Shown: positions 1 through 8,642, numbered from the stretch's first letter. The stretch: DNA of 64,000 nucleotides from Campylobacterales bacterium (GCA_026390165.1 JAPLGM010000016.1:1-64000); one strand, 5' to 3'. Translations and numbers: made by a program. The notes: generated by a model not told the origin, from the sequence alone.

Positions 1-73
1 CTTGCGCTTTTGGCGCTTTGAAAATTCCTTGCCTCGTATGAGGCAGAAAATTGTCTATACCAAGGAAAACACA
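1..73 (+). promoter_or_regulatory. Leader upstream of nifK with hairpin and possible RBS pairing
   Basis: This short region precedes the chosen nifK start and probably is the end of a nifD-nifK gap. It holds a perfect 6-bp hairpin, TGCCTC/GAGGCA at 30-35 and 40-45 with a 4-base loop. A flanking pair, TTCCT (25-29) and AGGAA (63-67), could close around that hairpin and cover the nifK ribosome binding site (AAGGAAA). A very similar hairpin lies downstream of nifK at 1687-1702. A role in mRNA stability or translation is inference. Confidence 0.4.
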
Positions 74-1618
74 ATGCAAGAAGTAGAAAAAATCGTAAAC
101 GGGAAAGACCTGTTTAAACGACCTGAGTATCAAGAAGTACTCAAAAACAAAAAACAATTTGAGTCGTCCATGCTCGCTGTTAATCCTGCGAAAGTAGAAG
201 AGATTGCTGAGTGGACTAAATCATGGGATTACCGTGAGAAAAACCTTGCCAGGGAAGCCATTACTGTTAATCCTGCTAAAGCATGCCAACCTCTTGGTGC
301 GGTTATGGTGGCACTCGGATTTGAAGGTACTATGCCGTACGTACACGGTTCACACGGTTGTGTTGCCTATTTTCGTTCTTACTTTACTAAACACTTCAAA
401 GAGCCGACTCCCTGTGTATCGGATTCTATGACGGAAGATTCAGCAGTATTTGGTGGATTGGTAAATATGAAAGAGGGTCTTAAAAACTGTGCAGCAGTGT
501 ATAAGCCTAAAATGATCGCCGTTTCTACTACCTGTATGGCAGAAGTTATCGGTGATGACTTGATGGCGTTTATTATTGCAGCAAAAGAAGAAGATGGCGG
601 AGAATATCTACCGGCTGAATATCCAATCCCTTTTGCACATACACCTTCATTCGTCGGAAGCCATATTACGGGTTATGACAACATGATGTACGGTATTATG
701 TCTCAGCTTACTGAAGGACAAAAAGGGGAGACGAAACAACGTATCAACATCATCCCTGGTTTTGAAACGTATATCGGAAGCCTCCGCTCCGTAAAAAGCA
801 TCGTAGAAGCGTTCGGTACAGACTATATCATGCTCGGCGACCACTCTGACCAATGGGACATGCCTGCAGGTAATTACGAAATGTTCCAAGGCGGAACAAC
901 AATTGAAGACGCAAAAGATTGTATCAATTCAAGTGCAACGATCTCTTTGCAAAAATATGCAACGTCTAAAACCATGAAAATGGTCGAAAAACGTTGGAAA
1001 CACAAAGGTGGATTCTCTAACCCAATCGGTCTCAAAGGGACGGATGAGTTCGTAATGAAACTTGCAGAATTAACAGGAACCGAAGTTCCACAAAAACTCA
1101 AAGTAGAGCGCGGCCGTTTGGTTGATGCTATGCAAGATAGCTATCCGTACATGCACGGTAAGAAATTCGCAATTTGGGGAGATCCTGACTTCCTAATCGG
1201 TCTTGTATCCTTCTTGTTAGAGATGGGTGCTGAACCGACTCACGTTCTTTGCCACAATGCGCCAAAAGGGTGGGAAGATGAGATGAGAGCATTGCTTGAT
1301 ACCTCTCCTGCTAAAGACAGCTTGCATGTATGGGCTGAAAAAGATTTGTGGCACATGCGTTCACTTCTCTTCACTGAGCCCGTCGATTTCATGATCGGTA
1401 ACAGCTACGGTAAAGAGTTGATGCGTGACACGGGGACTCCGTTGATCTACATCGGATTTCCAATCTTTGACCGTCACCACCTACACCGTTACTCTATCAG
1501 CGGGTACGACGGAGCGTTGAACCTTCTTACTTGGATCACGAACCAAGTTCTTGACCAATTGGATGAAGATACCAAAGGTATCGCAACCACTGACTACTTC
1601 TTCGATCTCGTTCGCTAG
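74..1618 (+). CDS. nifK: Nitrogenase molybdenum-iron protein beta chain
   Basis: Beta subunit of the cytoplasmic MoFe nitrogenase; with NifD it holds the P-cluster that passes electrons to FeMo-cofactor for N2 reduction. The 514-residue product has the family's usual length. The three P-cluster cysteines are visible at C71 (KACQPLG), C96 (GSHGCVAYF) and C154 (STTCMAEV), one residue off the classic Azotobacter numbering. The frame is open back to base 2, but the ATG at 74 is preceded by AAGGAAA and gives the normal NifK N-terminus. nifH and nifD would lie to the left, outside the window. Confidence 0.97.
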   Translation: MQEVEKIVNGKDLFKRPEYQEVLKNKKQFESSMLAVNPAKVEEIAEWTKSWDYREKNLAREAITVNPAKACQPLGAVMVALGFEGTMPYVHGSHGCVAYFRSYFTKHFKEPTPCVSDSMTEDSAVFGGLVNMKEGLKNCAAVYKPKMIAVSTTCMAEVIGDDLMAFIIAAKEEDGGEYLPAEYPIPFAHTPSFVGSHITGYDNMMYGIMSQLTEGQKGETKQRINIIPGFETYIGSLRSVKSIVEAFGTDYIMLGDHSDQWDMPAGNYEMFQGGTTIEDAKDCINSSATISLQKYATSKTMKMVEKRWKHKGGFSNPIGLKGTDEFVMKLAELTGTEVPQKLKVERGRLVDAMQDSYPYMHGKKFAIWGDPDFLIGLVSFLLEMGAEPTHVLCHNAPKGWEDEMRALLDTSPAKDSLHVWAEKDLWHMRSLLFTEPVDFMIGNSYGKELMRDTGTPLIYIGFPIFDRHHLHRYSISGYDGALNLLTWITNQVLDQLDEDTKGIATTDYFFDLVR

Positions 1619-1633
1619 GGATTTGATTTAAAC

Positions 1634-1702
1634 GCCAACGGAGCAAAAGCCCCGTTGGCTACGCTTGCCGCTATGGCACTAAAGCTTGCCTCTTTCGAGG
1701 CA
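1634..1702 (+). other. Tandem stem-loops after nifK
   Basis: The 195-base gap after nifK contains an 8-bp stem, GCCAACGG (1634-1641) with CCGTTGGC (1652-1659), not followed by a T run. It is followed by TGCC/GGCA (1666-1678) and then TGCCTC/GAGGCA (1687-1702). The last hairpin repeats the one before nifK: CTTGCCTC-N4-GAGGCAGAA occurs at both 28-48 and 1685-1705. These could stop or stabilise the nif transcript; without a T run a simple intrinsic terminator is not clear. Confidence 0.5.
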
Positions 1703-1814
1703 GAATCTATCTTTTTCGGCAAAACTTCATTGTTTTTCGTCGATGTCTCCCCAATGGGAGATTTCTTTGGTTGAGTCTTTTAGAAAAGATTTATTCAAAG
1801 AAATAGGATAACGT

Positions 1815-2003
1815 ATGGCTTCTGTCCACAATAAAATCAAAACTGAACTGATGGTTGAAATCTATGCGAGTATCGACCGAATTTATGATTCGATCGAACA
1901 GCATTTTGATCTTGATGAAACCCGTCGTGACAATGTTATCAAACACCTAAATGTTCTCAAAGACGAACTTTATTTCGTTGTTCAGACGACACCGCTCTCT
2001 TAA
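1815..2003 (+). CDS. Small unknown protein downstream of nifK
   Basis: A 62-residue, helix-rich, charged protein with no signal peptide, membrane segment or cysteine. I do not recognise the family. It is the next gene on the nifK strand after a 195-base gap rich in hairpins, so it may share the nif transcript or be read from its own promoter. Its stop codon overlaps the stop of the convergent gene 2000-2239 by four bases, which supports both reading frames being real. A nitrogen-fixation accessory role is possible only by position. Confidence 0.6.
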   Translation: MASVHNKIKTELMVEIYASIDRIYDSIEQHFDLDETRRDNVIKHLNVLKDELYFVVQTTPLS

Positions 2004-2239
2004 AGCGCTTCGTCTTCATCAAATATTTTAAATGCTTCTGTAAGATCGGATGGATTGATAATTTCTTTGTCCATTTTCTTTATCTCTTCCGCTTCTTCGA
2101 CTTTTGCATGTTTTTCTTCGACATATTCTACAAAGGTTTCGATGTCCATTTGGGGTTGATAAAATTGTGCATAGCCTAAAGCGATATCGACAAATTCAAC
2201 GCCACATCCAAACTCTATTAATTGTTGTTTTAAATCCAT
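2000..2239 (-). CDS. Small acidic unknown protein
   Basis: A 79-residue acidic protein with one cysteine near the N-terminus (FGCGVEF) and a lysine/glutamate-rich helical middle. No family is recognised. The start ATG has the ribosome binding site AGGTGGAA. The gene is convergent with and overlaps 1815-2003 by four bases. A TATAAT-like -10 box lies 28-33 bases upstream (2267-2272, minus strand). The ribosome binding site itself forms one arm of a 5-bp hairpin (CCACC/GGTGG, 2246-2264). Confidence 0.6.
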   Translation of the reverse strand: MDLKQQLIEFGCGVEFVDIALGYAQFYQPQMDIETFVEYVEEKHAKVEEAEEIKKMDKEIINPSDLTEAFKIFDEDEAL

Positions 2240-2459
2240 TGTGTTCCACCTATTTTAATGGGTGGTATTATAGGGAAGAATAGTTTAGATATAAATTTAT
2301 CGGTATAGTATGGGGATATTATAAAGATGCTGGGGAATAGTAAAGGATTGATAGGGGTATAATATTATCAATATAAATTTAATTATAGAATGCAAAAACT
2401 TAGTGAATATGATAGAAGATAAGATAACAACACTACATATTACATTGTAGTCTTGACTC
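2240..2459. promoter_or_regulatory. Intergenic region with a minus-strand promoter for the 79-residue gene
   Basis: A minus-strand TATAAT (complement of 2267-2272) is well placed for the gene ending at 2000. A second TATAAT on the plus strand at 2358-2363 has no gene close downstream and may be chance in this AT-rich stretch. No open reading frame or RNA gene is seen in the rest of the gap. Confidence 0.4.
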
Positions 2460-2828
2460 TCATGCCGAAGCTTTAGGCACCAACACTTCCAACGGAATAT
2501 GAAGCTGTGCTGAGAGATTGGAAATCATACTGAGTGATAGCCCTATTTTACGGTTGAGCACTTCAGAAACCTTGCTTTTACTTCCGATGATCGGCACCAA
2601 ATCTTTTTGTTTTAATCCCATCTCTGCCATGCGGTATTTGATCGCTTCGATGGGATCGGGAGTGGCGATTTGCCAATGTTTTTCTTCGTATTTTTCGACC
2701 AAAAGGGCTAGGATTTCGAGTTCATTGCCCTCACTACTTCCGATTTCAGGTTCTTGTTCCATTAACGCATCGATTCGCTCAAGGGCTTGCTCGTAATCGG
2801 TTTCGGTTCGGATAGGGGACAGGTGCAT
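2460..2828 (-). CDS. higA: HigA-like antitoxin, XRE-family helix-turn-helix
   Basis: Cytoplasmic DNA-binding antitoxin of a type II toxin-antitoxin pair, which normally binds HigB and represses its own operon. The 122-residue product has a C-terminal helix-turn-helix around residues 70-118 (GLKQKDLVPIIG, then SKVSEVLNRK). I chose the ATG at 2828 because GAGGAG lies seven bases upstream; the frame extends six codons further. This start sits just after the remnant stop of the broken higB frame (2830-2832), matching the usual toxin-first layout. Since the toxin is truncated, this may now be a solitary antitoxin. Confidence 0.88.
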   Translation of the reverse strand: MHLSPIRTETDYEQALERIDALMEQEPEIGSSEGNELEILALLVEKYEEKHWQIATPDPIEAIKYRMAEMGLKQKDLVPIIGSKSKVSEVLNRKIGLSLSMISNLSAQLHIPLEVLVPKASA

Positions 2829-2829
2829 G

Positions 2830-3098
2830 TTAAATCTCCTCTGCATTTATTTTGTCGTATTCGCGACGATTTTTCGTTTGTAATCGATATGGACGATCAA
2901 ACGGTAATCATTCCCCTTGATATTGAAAACGACGCGGTTATCACGTAAAAAAGAGGCACTGGAATACTCACGTTTTATCTGATCAGGGCTTTCCCATTGT
3001 GCTTTGCGTACATCAGAGTGCCATACTTCCAAAGGTGTTTTAGCCTGAGGATGTTTTTCATAAAACAGTACCGATGTTTTTTTGCTGATAACATTCAT
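2830..3098 (-). pseudogene. higB: Broken HigB-like mRNA interferase toxin
   Basis: The first 77 or so codons match the HigB ribosome-dependent mRNA interferase family well (MNVISKKT start, SASFLRDNRVVFNIKGNDYR core). After KIV the frame runs out as ANTTK and stops at 2847. The expected family ending is still present in another frame just downstream: EYDKINAEEI followed by a stop at 2830-2832. The segment normally lying between (close to YIRFIGTHA) is missing. I infer a deletion of about 25 bases that removed the conserved C-terminal motif and shifted the frame, so the toxin is probably inactive. Confidence 0.8.
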
Positions 3099-3192
3099 AG
3101 GAAAAGTATATGCTTTGTTCCTTTAAAAGGAACTTAATGTCATCGAGAACACCTTATGCAGATGTTTGTTAAATCAATCTTGGAGTAACACC

Positions 3193-3414
3193 ATGGAACA
3201 CCACGTCGTCATCGAAAAACTATGCAGTTGTGCAAAAAAAGAGGGATTATCTCAAATCTCAACATACGATGCAAAAGATAAGGCATCCGAAGCGGCTGAA
3301 ATACAACTTGCCCATATGAATGGAAGCTTTTGCGGTAAACACGAGTTTCAACTCGTCGAAGTGAACGACAATTATGTCATTGGTATGGTCGGCGGCGGCT
3401 GTGGCTGTAAATAG
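3193..3414 (+). CDS. Small cysteine protein, first of a tandem pair
   Basis: A 73-residue soluble protein of unknown function, with a CxC near residue 11 (KLCSCAK), an FCGKH motif around residue 47, and a Cys-Gly-Cys tail. It starts at an ATG with GGAG eight bases upstream. The next gene, ten bases away, encodes a clear paralogue; nearly half of aligned positions match, including HHVV-EKLC-CAK, MN--FCG-H-F and EV-DNYVI. The shared cysteines and histidines suggest metal or cluster binding, but that is inference. It lies near the nitrogenase genes on the same strand. Confidence 0.75.
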   Translation: MEHHVVIEKLCSCAKKEGLSQISTYDAKDKASEAAEIQLAHMNGSFCGKHEFQLVEVNDNYVIGMVGGGCGCK

Positions 3415-3423
3415 GAGGAGAGT

Positions 3424-3633
3424 ATGGATCATCATGTTGTAGTAGAAAAATTATGTAGATGCGCGAAGCGTAAACAAATGCCTCAGATTAAGACGTTGGA
3501 TGATAAAGAAAACGCAATGCGAATTGCACGTGCTTGGGCACAAGAGATGAACGAGACCTTCTGTGGTGAACATTCATTCGGTGTTATTGAAGTGGATGAC
3601 AACTATGTTATCACAGTAGGCGATGGGAATTGA
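3424..3633 (+). CDS. Small cysteine protein, second of a tandem pair
   Basis: A 69-residue paralogue of the preceding gene, ending without the Gly-Cys-Gly-Cys tail. It keeps HHVVVEKLCRCAK at the start, MNETFCGEH in the middle and EVDDNYVI near the end. The ribosome binding site AGGAGGAG is near-consensus and close to the upstream stop, so the pair is surely one operon and translation should be strong. The function is unknown. Keeping the same cysteine and histidine positions in both copies points to a selected role rather than drift. Confidence 0.75.
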   Translation: MDHHVVVEKLCRCAKRKQMPQIKTLDDKENAMRIARAWAQEMNETFCGEHSFGVIEVDDNYVITVGDGN

Positions 3634-3686
3634 TATGGATAGCACTTACTCAACTTCGTTGAGCTGCACATAACACTCTAAAATAC

Positions 3687-3719
3687 TTTGTATTAGATAG
3701 ATTATCTATTTAATACAAA
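3687..3719. terminator. Bidirectional hairpin between convergent genes
   Basis: A 15-bp stem (3687-3701 with 3705-3719, one G-T pair) and a 3-base loop lie between the stop of the small cysteine protein and the stop of the convergent chemoreceptor. A smaller hairpin, CTCAAC/GTTGAG, sits at 3649-3663. Position and symmetry suit a terminator for both strands, though the flanking T runs are short. Confidence 0.5.
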
Positions 3720-3753
3720 TACCAAACTTTTTAAGTTTAATCCTCATTACCTG

Positions 3754-4848
3754 CTATTTTTTTTCTTGAAGTATACGATCCAATATTACAAACACAGTAT
3801 CACTTGCCTCTTCCATATCGTGGAATATTTGGACAAAAGAGTCGGAATTTATACTTTCTGTACGAATAAGATCAAAAATTTTATGGGTTGAGCTATGAAC
3901 AATGGCGTGGGGCGTTTCAAGCGATGAATAACTCGGGGTTTTTTTGAAAAAATCAGAACCTTCACCTTCACGATACCATTTACCTAAGCGGCAATTATGA
4001 TGATCTACAAAGGTAAACTCCTCTTTTTTCGTTACGGCTGAGAGGTAGGTGTTTATTTTCCAAATAACATGATCAAGTTTTGCCAAACTCATGAAAATTC
4101 TTTCTGCTGAGTGTGCAGTATTTGCAAATGTATGACGCATCATAGATGCATTTTGCTCCATATTTGTATTAAAACTGGCTACGGATTTGTTAGAGTCTAG
4201 AATACTTTTTTGAATATGTTCAAATTTGTCTCCGATAGTATTCACATCTTGTTTCATTGATTGCAATGAGATATTAATTTCACTGATCGCTTTATCGGTT
4301 CGATCAGCCAATTTACGTACTTCATCGGCAACAACAGCGAAGCCACGGCCATGTTCTCCAGCACGAGCTGCTTCAATCGCTGCATTTAGGGCTAAGAGGT
4401 TCGTTTGATCTGAGATGTCTTTGATCAATCCTAAAATACTCGCTACATCTTGCGCCCGTTGAGAGAGGGCTTGAACGGTATCCATTGAATCCAAAGCCAA
4501 ATGGCTCAAATCTTCTAATGTTTCTGAAATTGTTGATGCTTTAGTTCCAAGATCAATAATGTTCTCTAAAAGAGAAGTTGATTGTGAAATATTCTCTTTG
4601 GAAGCAACCACCGACATACTCATATTACCTTGAATATCGGTAAGGTTTTTTTTAAGTTGCTGATTCTCGTAGGTCATTATAGCTAAGGGATTTTCACATT
4701 TATACGCATTTATTTGATTTTGTATAACACTCTCCTTCTCTTGAAGCGACTCTTGTAAGTGTTGAATTTCTATTTTTAGAGCGTCATTCTCATTTTTTAC
4801 ACGTAAGTAATCACTCTTTAAAACGTCATTATTACTAAACCAACCCAT
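3754..4848 (-). CDS. Soluble methyl-accepting chemotaxis protein with CZB zinc-binding domain
   Basis: A 364-residue chemoreceptor with no membrane segment, so it should signal from the cytoplasm to CheA/CheW. It opens with a coiled coil (residues 10-60). It then carries the conserved signalling hairpin, with [20 protein letters not shown] and [18 protein letters not shown] near residues 140-185. The C-terminus is a chemoreceptor zinc-binding domain: the HxxC-LGKWY pattern near residue 285 and a later [10 protein letters not shown] region provide likely zinc ligands. Such domains sense zinc or oxidants such as hypochlorous acid in other bacteria. The ligand here is unknown. Confidence 0.9.
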   Translation of the reverse strand: MGWFSNNDVLKSDYLRVKNENDALKIEIQHLQESLQEKESVIQNQINAYKCENPLAIMTYENQQLKKNLTDIQGNMSMSVVASKENISQSTSLLENIIDLGTKASTISETLEDLSHLALDSMDTVQALSQRAQDVASILGLIKDISDQTNLLALNAAIEAARAGEHGRGFAVVADEVRKLADRTDKAISEINISLQSMKQDVNTIGDKFEHIQKSILDSNKSVASFNTNMEQNASMMRHTFANTAHSAERIFMSLAKLDHVIWKINTYLSAVTKKEEFTFVDHHNCRLGKWYREGEGSDFFKKTPSYSSLETPHAIVHSSTHKIFDLIRTESINSDSFVQIFHDMEEASDTVFVILDRILQEKK

Positions 4849-4923
4849 TTTATCTCCTTTGTAACAGTGTGCGCATCATAATATTAACATAAAACACTAT
4901 GAATAGTTATTCCCATTTTAAAA

Positions 4924-5253
4924 TTAATGGTTCAATATTTTTTCTTTTTCTCTTTCGTATTCTTCAGGAGTGATAGCTCCACTATCCAAAAGGTCTTTAA
5001 GTTTTGTTAGATGATCATATTTTTGACCTGAGCTATATTCATCAGGAGGCATCTGCTTCATCATTCGTCCGATTAATAAATAAAGAAGTACCCCAATAAA
5101 AGGTAAAAAGAAAACAACCAACAACCAAATAATTTGCATCAAATCTTCTTTGAATTTGGAGGTAATAATATCGATCATTGCCCATATCCATATCAAAAAC
5201 AACCCAAGGATGATAAACAATAAAAACAGATGCAACCCCATGAACATTTCCAT
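4924..5253 (-). CDS. Small membrane protein with PLDc_N-type segments and a SHOCT tail
   Basis: A 109-residue inner-membrane protein. Two hydrophobic segments (about residues 5-28 and 40-62, the second ending FIGVLLYLLIGR) match the phospholipase-D nuclease N-terminal (PLDc_N) membrane family. The tail (KLKDLLDSGAITPEEYEREKEKIL) is a textbook SHOCT short helical motif. Its function is unknown; SHOCT tails often mediate oligomerisation. It is followed on the same strand by the chemoreceptor gene 75 bases away. Confidence 0.8.
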   Translation of the reverse strand: MEMFMGLHLFLLFIILGLFLIWIWAMIDIITSKFKEDLMQIIWLLVVFFLPFIGVLLYLLIGRMMKQMPPDEYSSGQKYDHLTKLKDLLDSGAITPEEYEREKEKILNH

Positions 5254-5360
5254 TTGAACTCCTTTAAGACTTCTTCAGTAGATTATAGCTCATATTCGTA
5301 AAGTTCGCATCACGAATATTATTATATGATATATAATAACAATAAAACAAAGGATAGGGC

Positions 5361-7127
5361 TTGAAGACATTTATTGACAAAAATTTAGTGCGCATTATTG
5401 CTTTTGGTCCTTTTATATTTATCCCTTTTGTTGTTATTCTTATCTCCTCTTTAGTTGTTTATCAAAATCAGCGCCAATATAAATATTCAATTAATGATTT
5501 GGAATCTTCTTACATTAAGACACAAAAAAGTCTAACGATTGCTAGGGTAGATAGTGCTATAAAACTAGTAGAGTATCAACACTCAATTACAGAAAAAATG
5601 TTGCAAGCGAAGGTGAAATCACGGGTTGATAGTGCCTATTTGATTGCAAAAAATATATATGAGCAAAATAAGAATTTTCATTCGCCCAAAGAGATTCAGA
5701 AAATGATTACGGACTCTCTTCGACCGCTTATATGGAATGGGGGTGAAAGTTTTATTTTTATTTTGGATTTTAACGGTGTTTTTTATTTGGCACCAAGCTA
5801 TTTAAAATATTTAGAAGGGGAGAGTATTCTCAATTTCCAAGATGCTACAGGGCGCTATGTGATCCGTGAAGAGATTGCACTTGCAAAAAGATCGGGTAGT
5901 GGGTACTTATGGGATACGTTTACACGCCCAAAGTATAATCCGAAAACACAGTTTAAACAATTGGCTTATATTAAAAATTTTGGTGCTTTTAACTGGTACA
6001 TTGGTTCGGCAGAGTATTTGGATACCACGACAAAAGAGATTGAAAAGAGTACGTTAGAGGTGATGAACAATAGTACAGTTAGTGATAGCGAGTATTTTTT
6101 TGTATTAGACCAAGGGGGTAATTTTATAGCGTCTGGAAAAAATCCCGATTTGGTAGGTAAAAATATTCTAACACTGAAAGATATTGACAGTAAAAAATTT
6201 ATTCAAGAGTTTTTGAACAGTGCCAATTCCAATCACCCGTATTGGATAACGTACAAATGGAAGAATCCTGCTAGTCAACGCATAGAGTTAAAGTATACAC
6301 ACGTAAAGAGAGTCCCTCACAGTACCTGGATTATTGGAAGCGGATTTTACATGGAGGCGTGCAATAAAATAATTGCGGTTAAGAAAAAGGAACTTTATCA
6401 AGCCAATCAACAACAACTGCGTAATATTATCTCGTTATCAGCCATAATACTACTGATTTCAGTGATTATCTCCTCCATGATATCAAAGATGATACAAAGA
6501 CGGTTTGCTAAATATTCCAAGATGATAAAAGGGAAAAATAATGAGTTAATTGCGTTGAATTTGGGACTAGAGGATACTATCAAAGAACGAACAACACAAC
6601 TCAATGAGGCCTATAAGAAGATGGAAAAGATAGCGGTGACGGATACTCTCACCAATATTTATAACCGATATTACTTTAATGATGCCCTTCAAAATGAGAT
6701 ACATAGAGCAGCTCGATACAACAGTTTTTTCTCTCTTTTAATGTTTGATATTGACCACTTTAAAATGGTTAATGATACCTACGGTCATGATGTTGGGGAT
6801 CAGGTTTTAGTGACGGTCGTTACTTTAGCAGCTTCATGTTTACGAGAAAGTGATATTTTTGCCCGTGTTGGTGGTGAAGAATTTATGATTATACTGCCAC
6901 AAACTTCTCTCAATTTTGCCATTGAAATAGGAGAACGGATACGGAGAACGATTGATGATTATACGTTTAATACCATTGGACATACGACCATAAGCTTAGG
7001 ATTGGTTGTCTATGAGGCAAATGAGACATTCGAACGAATTTTAAAAAGGGTGGATATGGCTTTGTACGAAGCAAAAAATAATGGACGTAATCAATTAGCT
7101 ATTGGTATGGATATGAATCATGATTGA
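5361..7127 (+). CDS. Membrane diguanylate cyclase with periplasmic Cache domains
   Basis: It probably makes cyclic di-GMP in response to a periplasmic ligand. A membrane segment at residues 10-32 is followed by two Cache-like repeats (GESFIFILDFNG near 130, SEYFFVLDQGG near 245). A second membrane segment lies near 355-375, then a short coiled linker and a GGDEF domain (about 425-585). The active site reads GGEEF and an inhibitory RxxD site (RESD) lies five residues before it, so product inhibition is likely. The start is TTG, with AGGATAGGG just upstream. Confidence 0.92.
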   Translation: MKTFIDKNLVRIIAFGPFIFIPFVVILISSLVVYQNQRQYKYSINDLESSYIKTQKSLTIARVDSAIKLVEYQHSITEKMLQAKVKSRVDSAYLIAKNIYEQNKNFHSPKEIQKMITDSLRPLIWNGGESFIFILDFNGVFYLAPSYLKYLEGESILNFQDATGRYVIREEIALAKRSGSGYLWDTFTRPKYNPKTQFKQLAYIKNFGAFNWYIGSAEYLDTTTKEIEKSTLEVMNNSTVSDSEYFFVLDQGGNFIASGKNPDLVGKNILTLKDIDSKKFIQEFLNSANSNHPYWITYKWKNPASQRIELKYTHVKRVPHSTWIIGSGFYMEACNKIIAVKKKELYQANQQQLRNIISLSAIILLISVIISSMISKMIQRRFAKYSKMIKGKNNELIALNLGLEDTIKERTTQLNEAYKKMEKIAVTDTLTNIYNRYYFNDALQNEIHRAARYNSFFSLLMFDIDHFKMVNDTYGHDVGDQVLVTVVTLAASCLRESDIFARVGGEEFMIILPQTSLNFAIEIGERIRRTIDDYTFNTIGHTTISLGLVVYEANETFERILKRVDMALYEAKNNGRNQLAIGMDMNHD

Positions 7128-7168
7128 TAATGACAAAAAGGTGTTAAAATAGCCAAAAAGGAGATACT

Positions 7169-7603
7169 ATGAAATCAGTTTTAGTCGCTTTTTCTACCAG
7201 TATTGTGTTGATACTAACAGGATGTGCAACGTCAGGGGCTCCGGAAGTTGAAGCAGATGCTTTGCATTATGAATTGAGCTATCAAGTGGGTGTCATTACT
7301 GATATAAAACCGGTTGTTGTGAAAGATACAGGTAATGGAGGGTTGTTAGGTACCGTGGTTGGCGGTATTCTTGGTTCAATGATCGGAAATGGGAGAGGTT
7401 CAACGCTCGGATTCTTGGGAGGAGGGCTCATTGGTATGTATGTCGGAAATGAAGCTGGTAAATCAAATGCTCAAGAGCTTTCAGTGGCGCTGGATAATAA
7501 TCAAGACGTGATTGTCCTCTCCAAAGGGAATGAATTTATGATTGGTCAGCGTATTAAAATTGTGAAACGTAACGGTCGTGTTTACAATGTTGAGCATTTC
7601 TGA
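7169..7603 (+). CDS. Glycine-zipper lipoprotein
   Basis: A 144-residue envelope protein. A signal peptide ends in a lipobox (LTGC, cysteine 19), so it should be lipidated. The middle (GGLLGTVVGGILGSMIGNG, then a second glycine-rich run) is a double glycine zipper of the SlyB / 17-kDa surface antigen type. The C-terminal part is a small beta domain. It probably sits in the outer membrane and affects envelope integrity. The 41-base gap after the cyclase gene allows co-transcription, but the ribosome binding site AAAGGAG is its own. Confidence 0.85.
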   Translation: MKSVLVAFSTSIVLILTGCATSGAPEVEADALHYELSYQVGVITDIKPVVVKDTGNGGLLGTVVGGILGSMIGNGRGSTLGFLGGGLIGMYVGNEAGKSNAQELSVALDNNQDVIVLSKGNEFMIGQRIKIVKRNGRVYNVEHF

Positions 7604-7676
7604 TGAAAGGAAGGGAATGACCGTTTTCATCTATCCCTATTCCACGATGATAAAACATGTTAATAGGGCAGAACTT

Positions 7677-8642
7677 TTAAAGTAAAATTTGGAGCTTCAA
7701 TAATGATGCAAACAGCAGTGCCTCTGTATCTGGGGAGCCTGTCGATTTCATTTTTAGCTCTGTATCGAGGAGAAGATTCAACCCCTTTTTATATCCTTCA
7801 AACGAAATTTTTGTTGAAAGAGATGCCTTTTCTTTTACGATAAATTCAGGTGGTTTGTATCCTAAAACGAGAAGTGGATCAGCAACACCATGAAGTTTTA
7901 TTGTGGTGTTAAACAAATACAGCTCCGTCAGAAATTTACTCAATGATGTGAGGATATACACTTCAGCAACCCCCGATTCCAGAAGCATCCGAATATCGTC
8001 TAAAAACGGTTTTTTTTCGATCACTTTGGACATAAAAGTATCCAGTTTAATTTCACTCAGTCCATAGACGTGTTCATCAATATCACGAATAGTGATTGGT
8101 TTGTTCAAAATAGCGAGTTTAGAGAGTTCATTGCACGCTAAGGAGAGATCATTGTGGTGAATATCAAGAAGATGCAACGTTGCTTGATTATCGAGTTGCA
8201 CCCCTATCTTTTGGGCCTCTTGAGCTAAAATTGTCCGTGCTTCGGATGCGTATGGATTGTAAAAACGGACAGAGCCTGTATGGGAACCTTTGAACGCGGT
8301 ATCCACACTTTTGACATCGTCCCCCACGTAGCAGTAAATAAACGTATTATCAGGATTCTTCCCCACCAAATCGACAAAAACATCGAGTTCTGCTTTGGGA
8401 AGTTTTTTCTCATGTTTGATAATAAGAAGATTCTGATCCCCAAAAAGCGACCCTTGAGAAAGATGCGCTTTCGCTGTCGCGAAATCATACTCATCGTGGT
8501 ACATACTCAGTGCCGAAGCCCCGTCAATGCGTGAGAGTGCCGTGGCATAACGGTCGATAAAAAAATGGCTCTCTCCGAACAGTGCCATCGCACGTGGGGC
8601 AGTTTTCTTTTGTAAATGGCGGTCTAGGTCTTGGCGGGTCAT
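7677..8642 (-). CDS. holA: DNA polymerase III delta subunit
   Basis: The delta subunit opens the sliding clamp as part of the clamp-loader complex. The 321-residue product has the divergent AAA+ fold of the family (ALFGESHFFIDRYA near the N-terminus in place of a real Walker A) and the family's C-terminal collar region. I took the ATG at 8642 because upstream codons would run into dnaJ; it starts four bases after the dnaJ stop, so the two genes are translationally linked. HolA diverges strongly between phyla; length and overall pattern fit. Confidence 0.85.
   Translation of the reverse strand: MTRQDLDRHLQKKTAPRAMALFGESHFFIDRYATALSRIDGASALSMYHDEYDFATAKAHLSQGSLFGDQNLLIIKHEKKLPKAELDVFVDLVGKNPDNTFIYCYVGDDVKSVDTAFKGSHTGSVRFYNPYASEARTILAQEAQKIGVQLDNQATLHLLDIHHNDLSLACNELSKLAILNKPITIRDIDEHVYGLSEIKLDTFMSKVIEKKPFLDDIRMLLESGVAEVYILTSLSKFLTELYLFNTTIKLHGVADPLLVLGYKPPEFIVKEKASLSTKISFEGYKKGLNLLLDTELKMKSTGSPDTEALLFASLLKLQILL

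Noticed and set aside
2-73. Longer nifK start reaching back to base 2
   Set aside because: The extra 24 residues do not belong to NifK, and the ATG at 74 has a good ribosome binding site.
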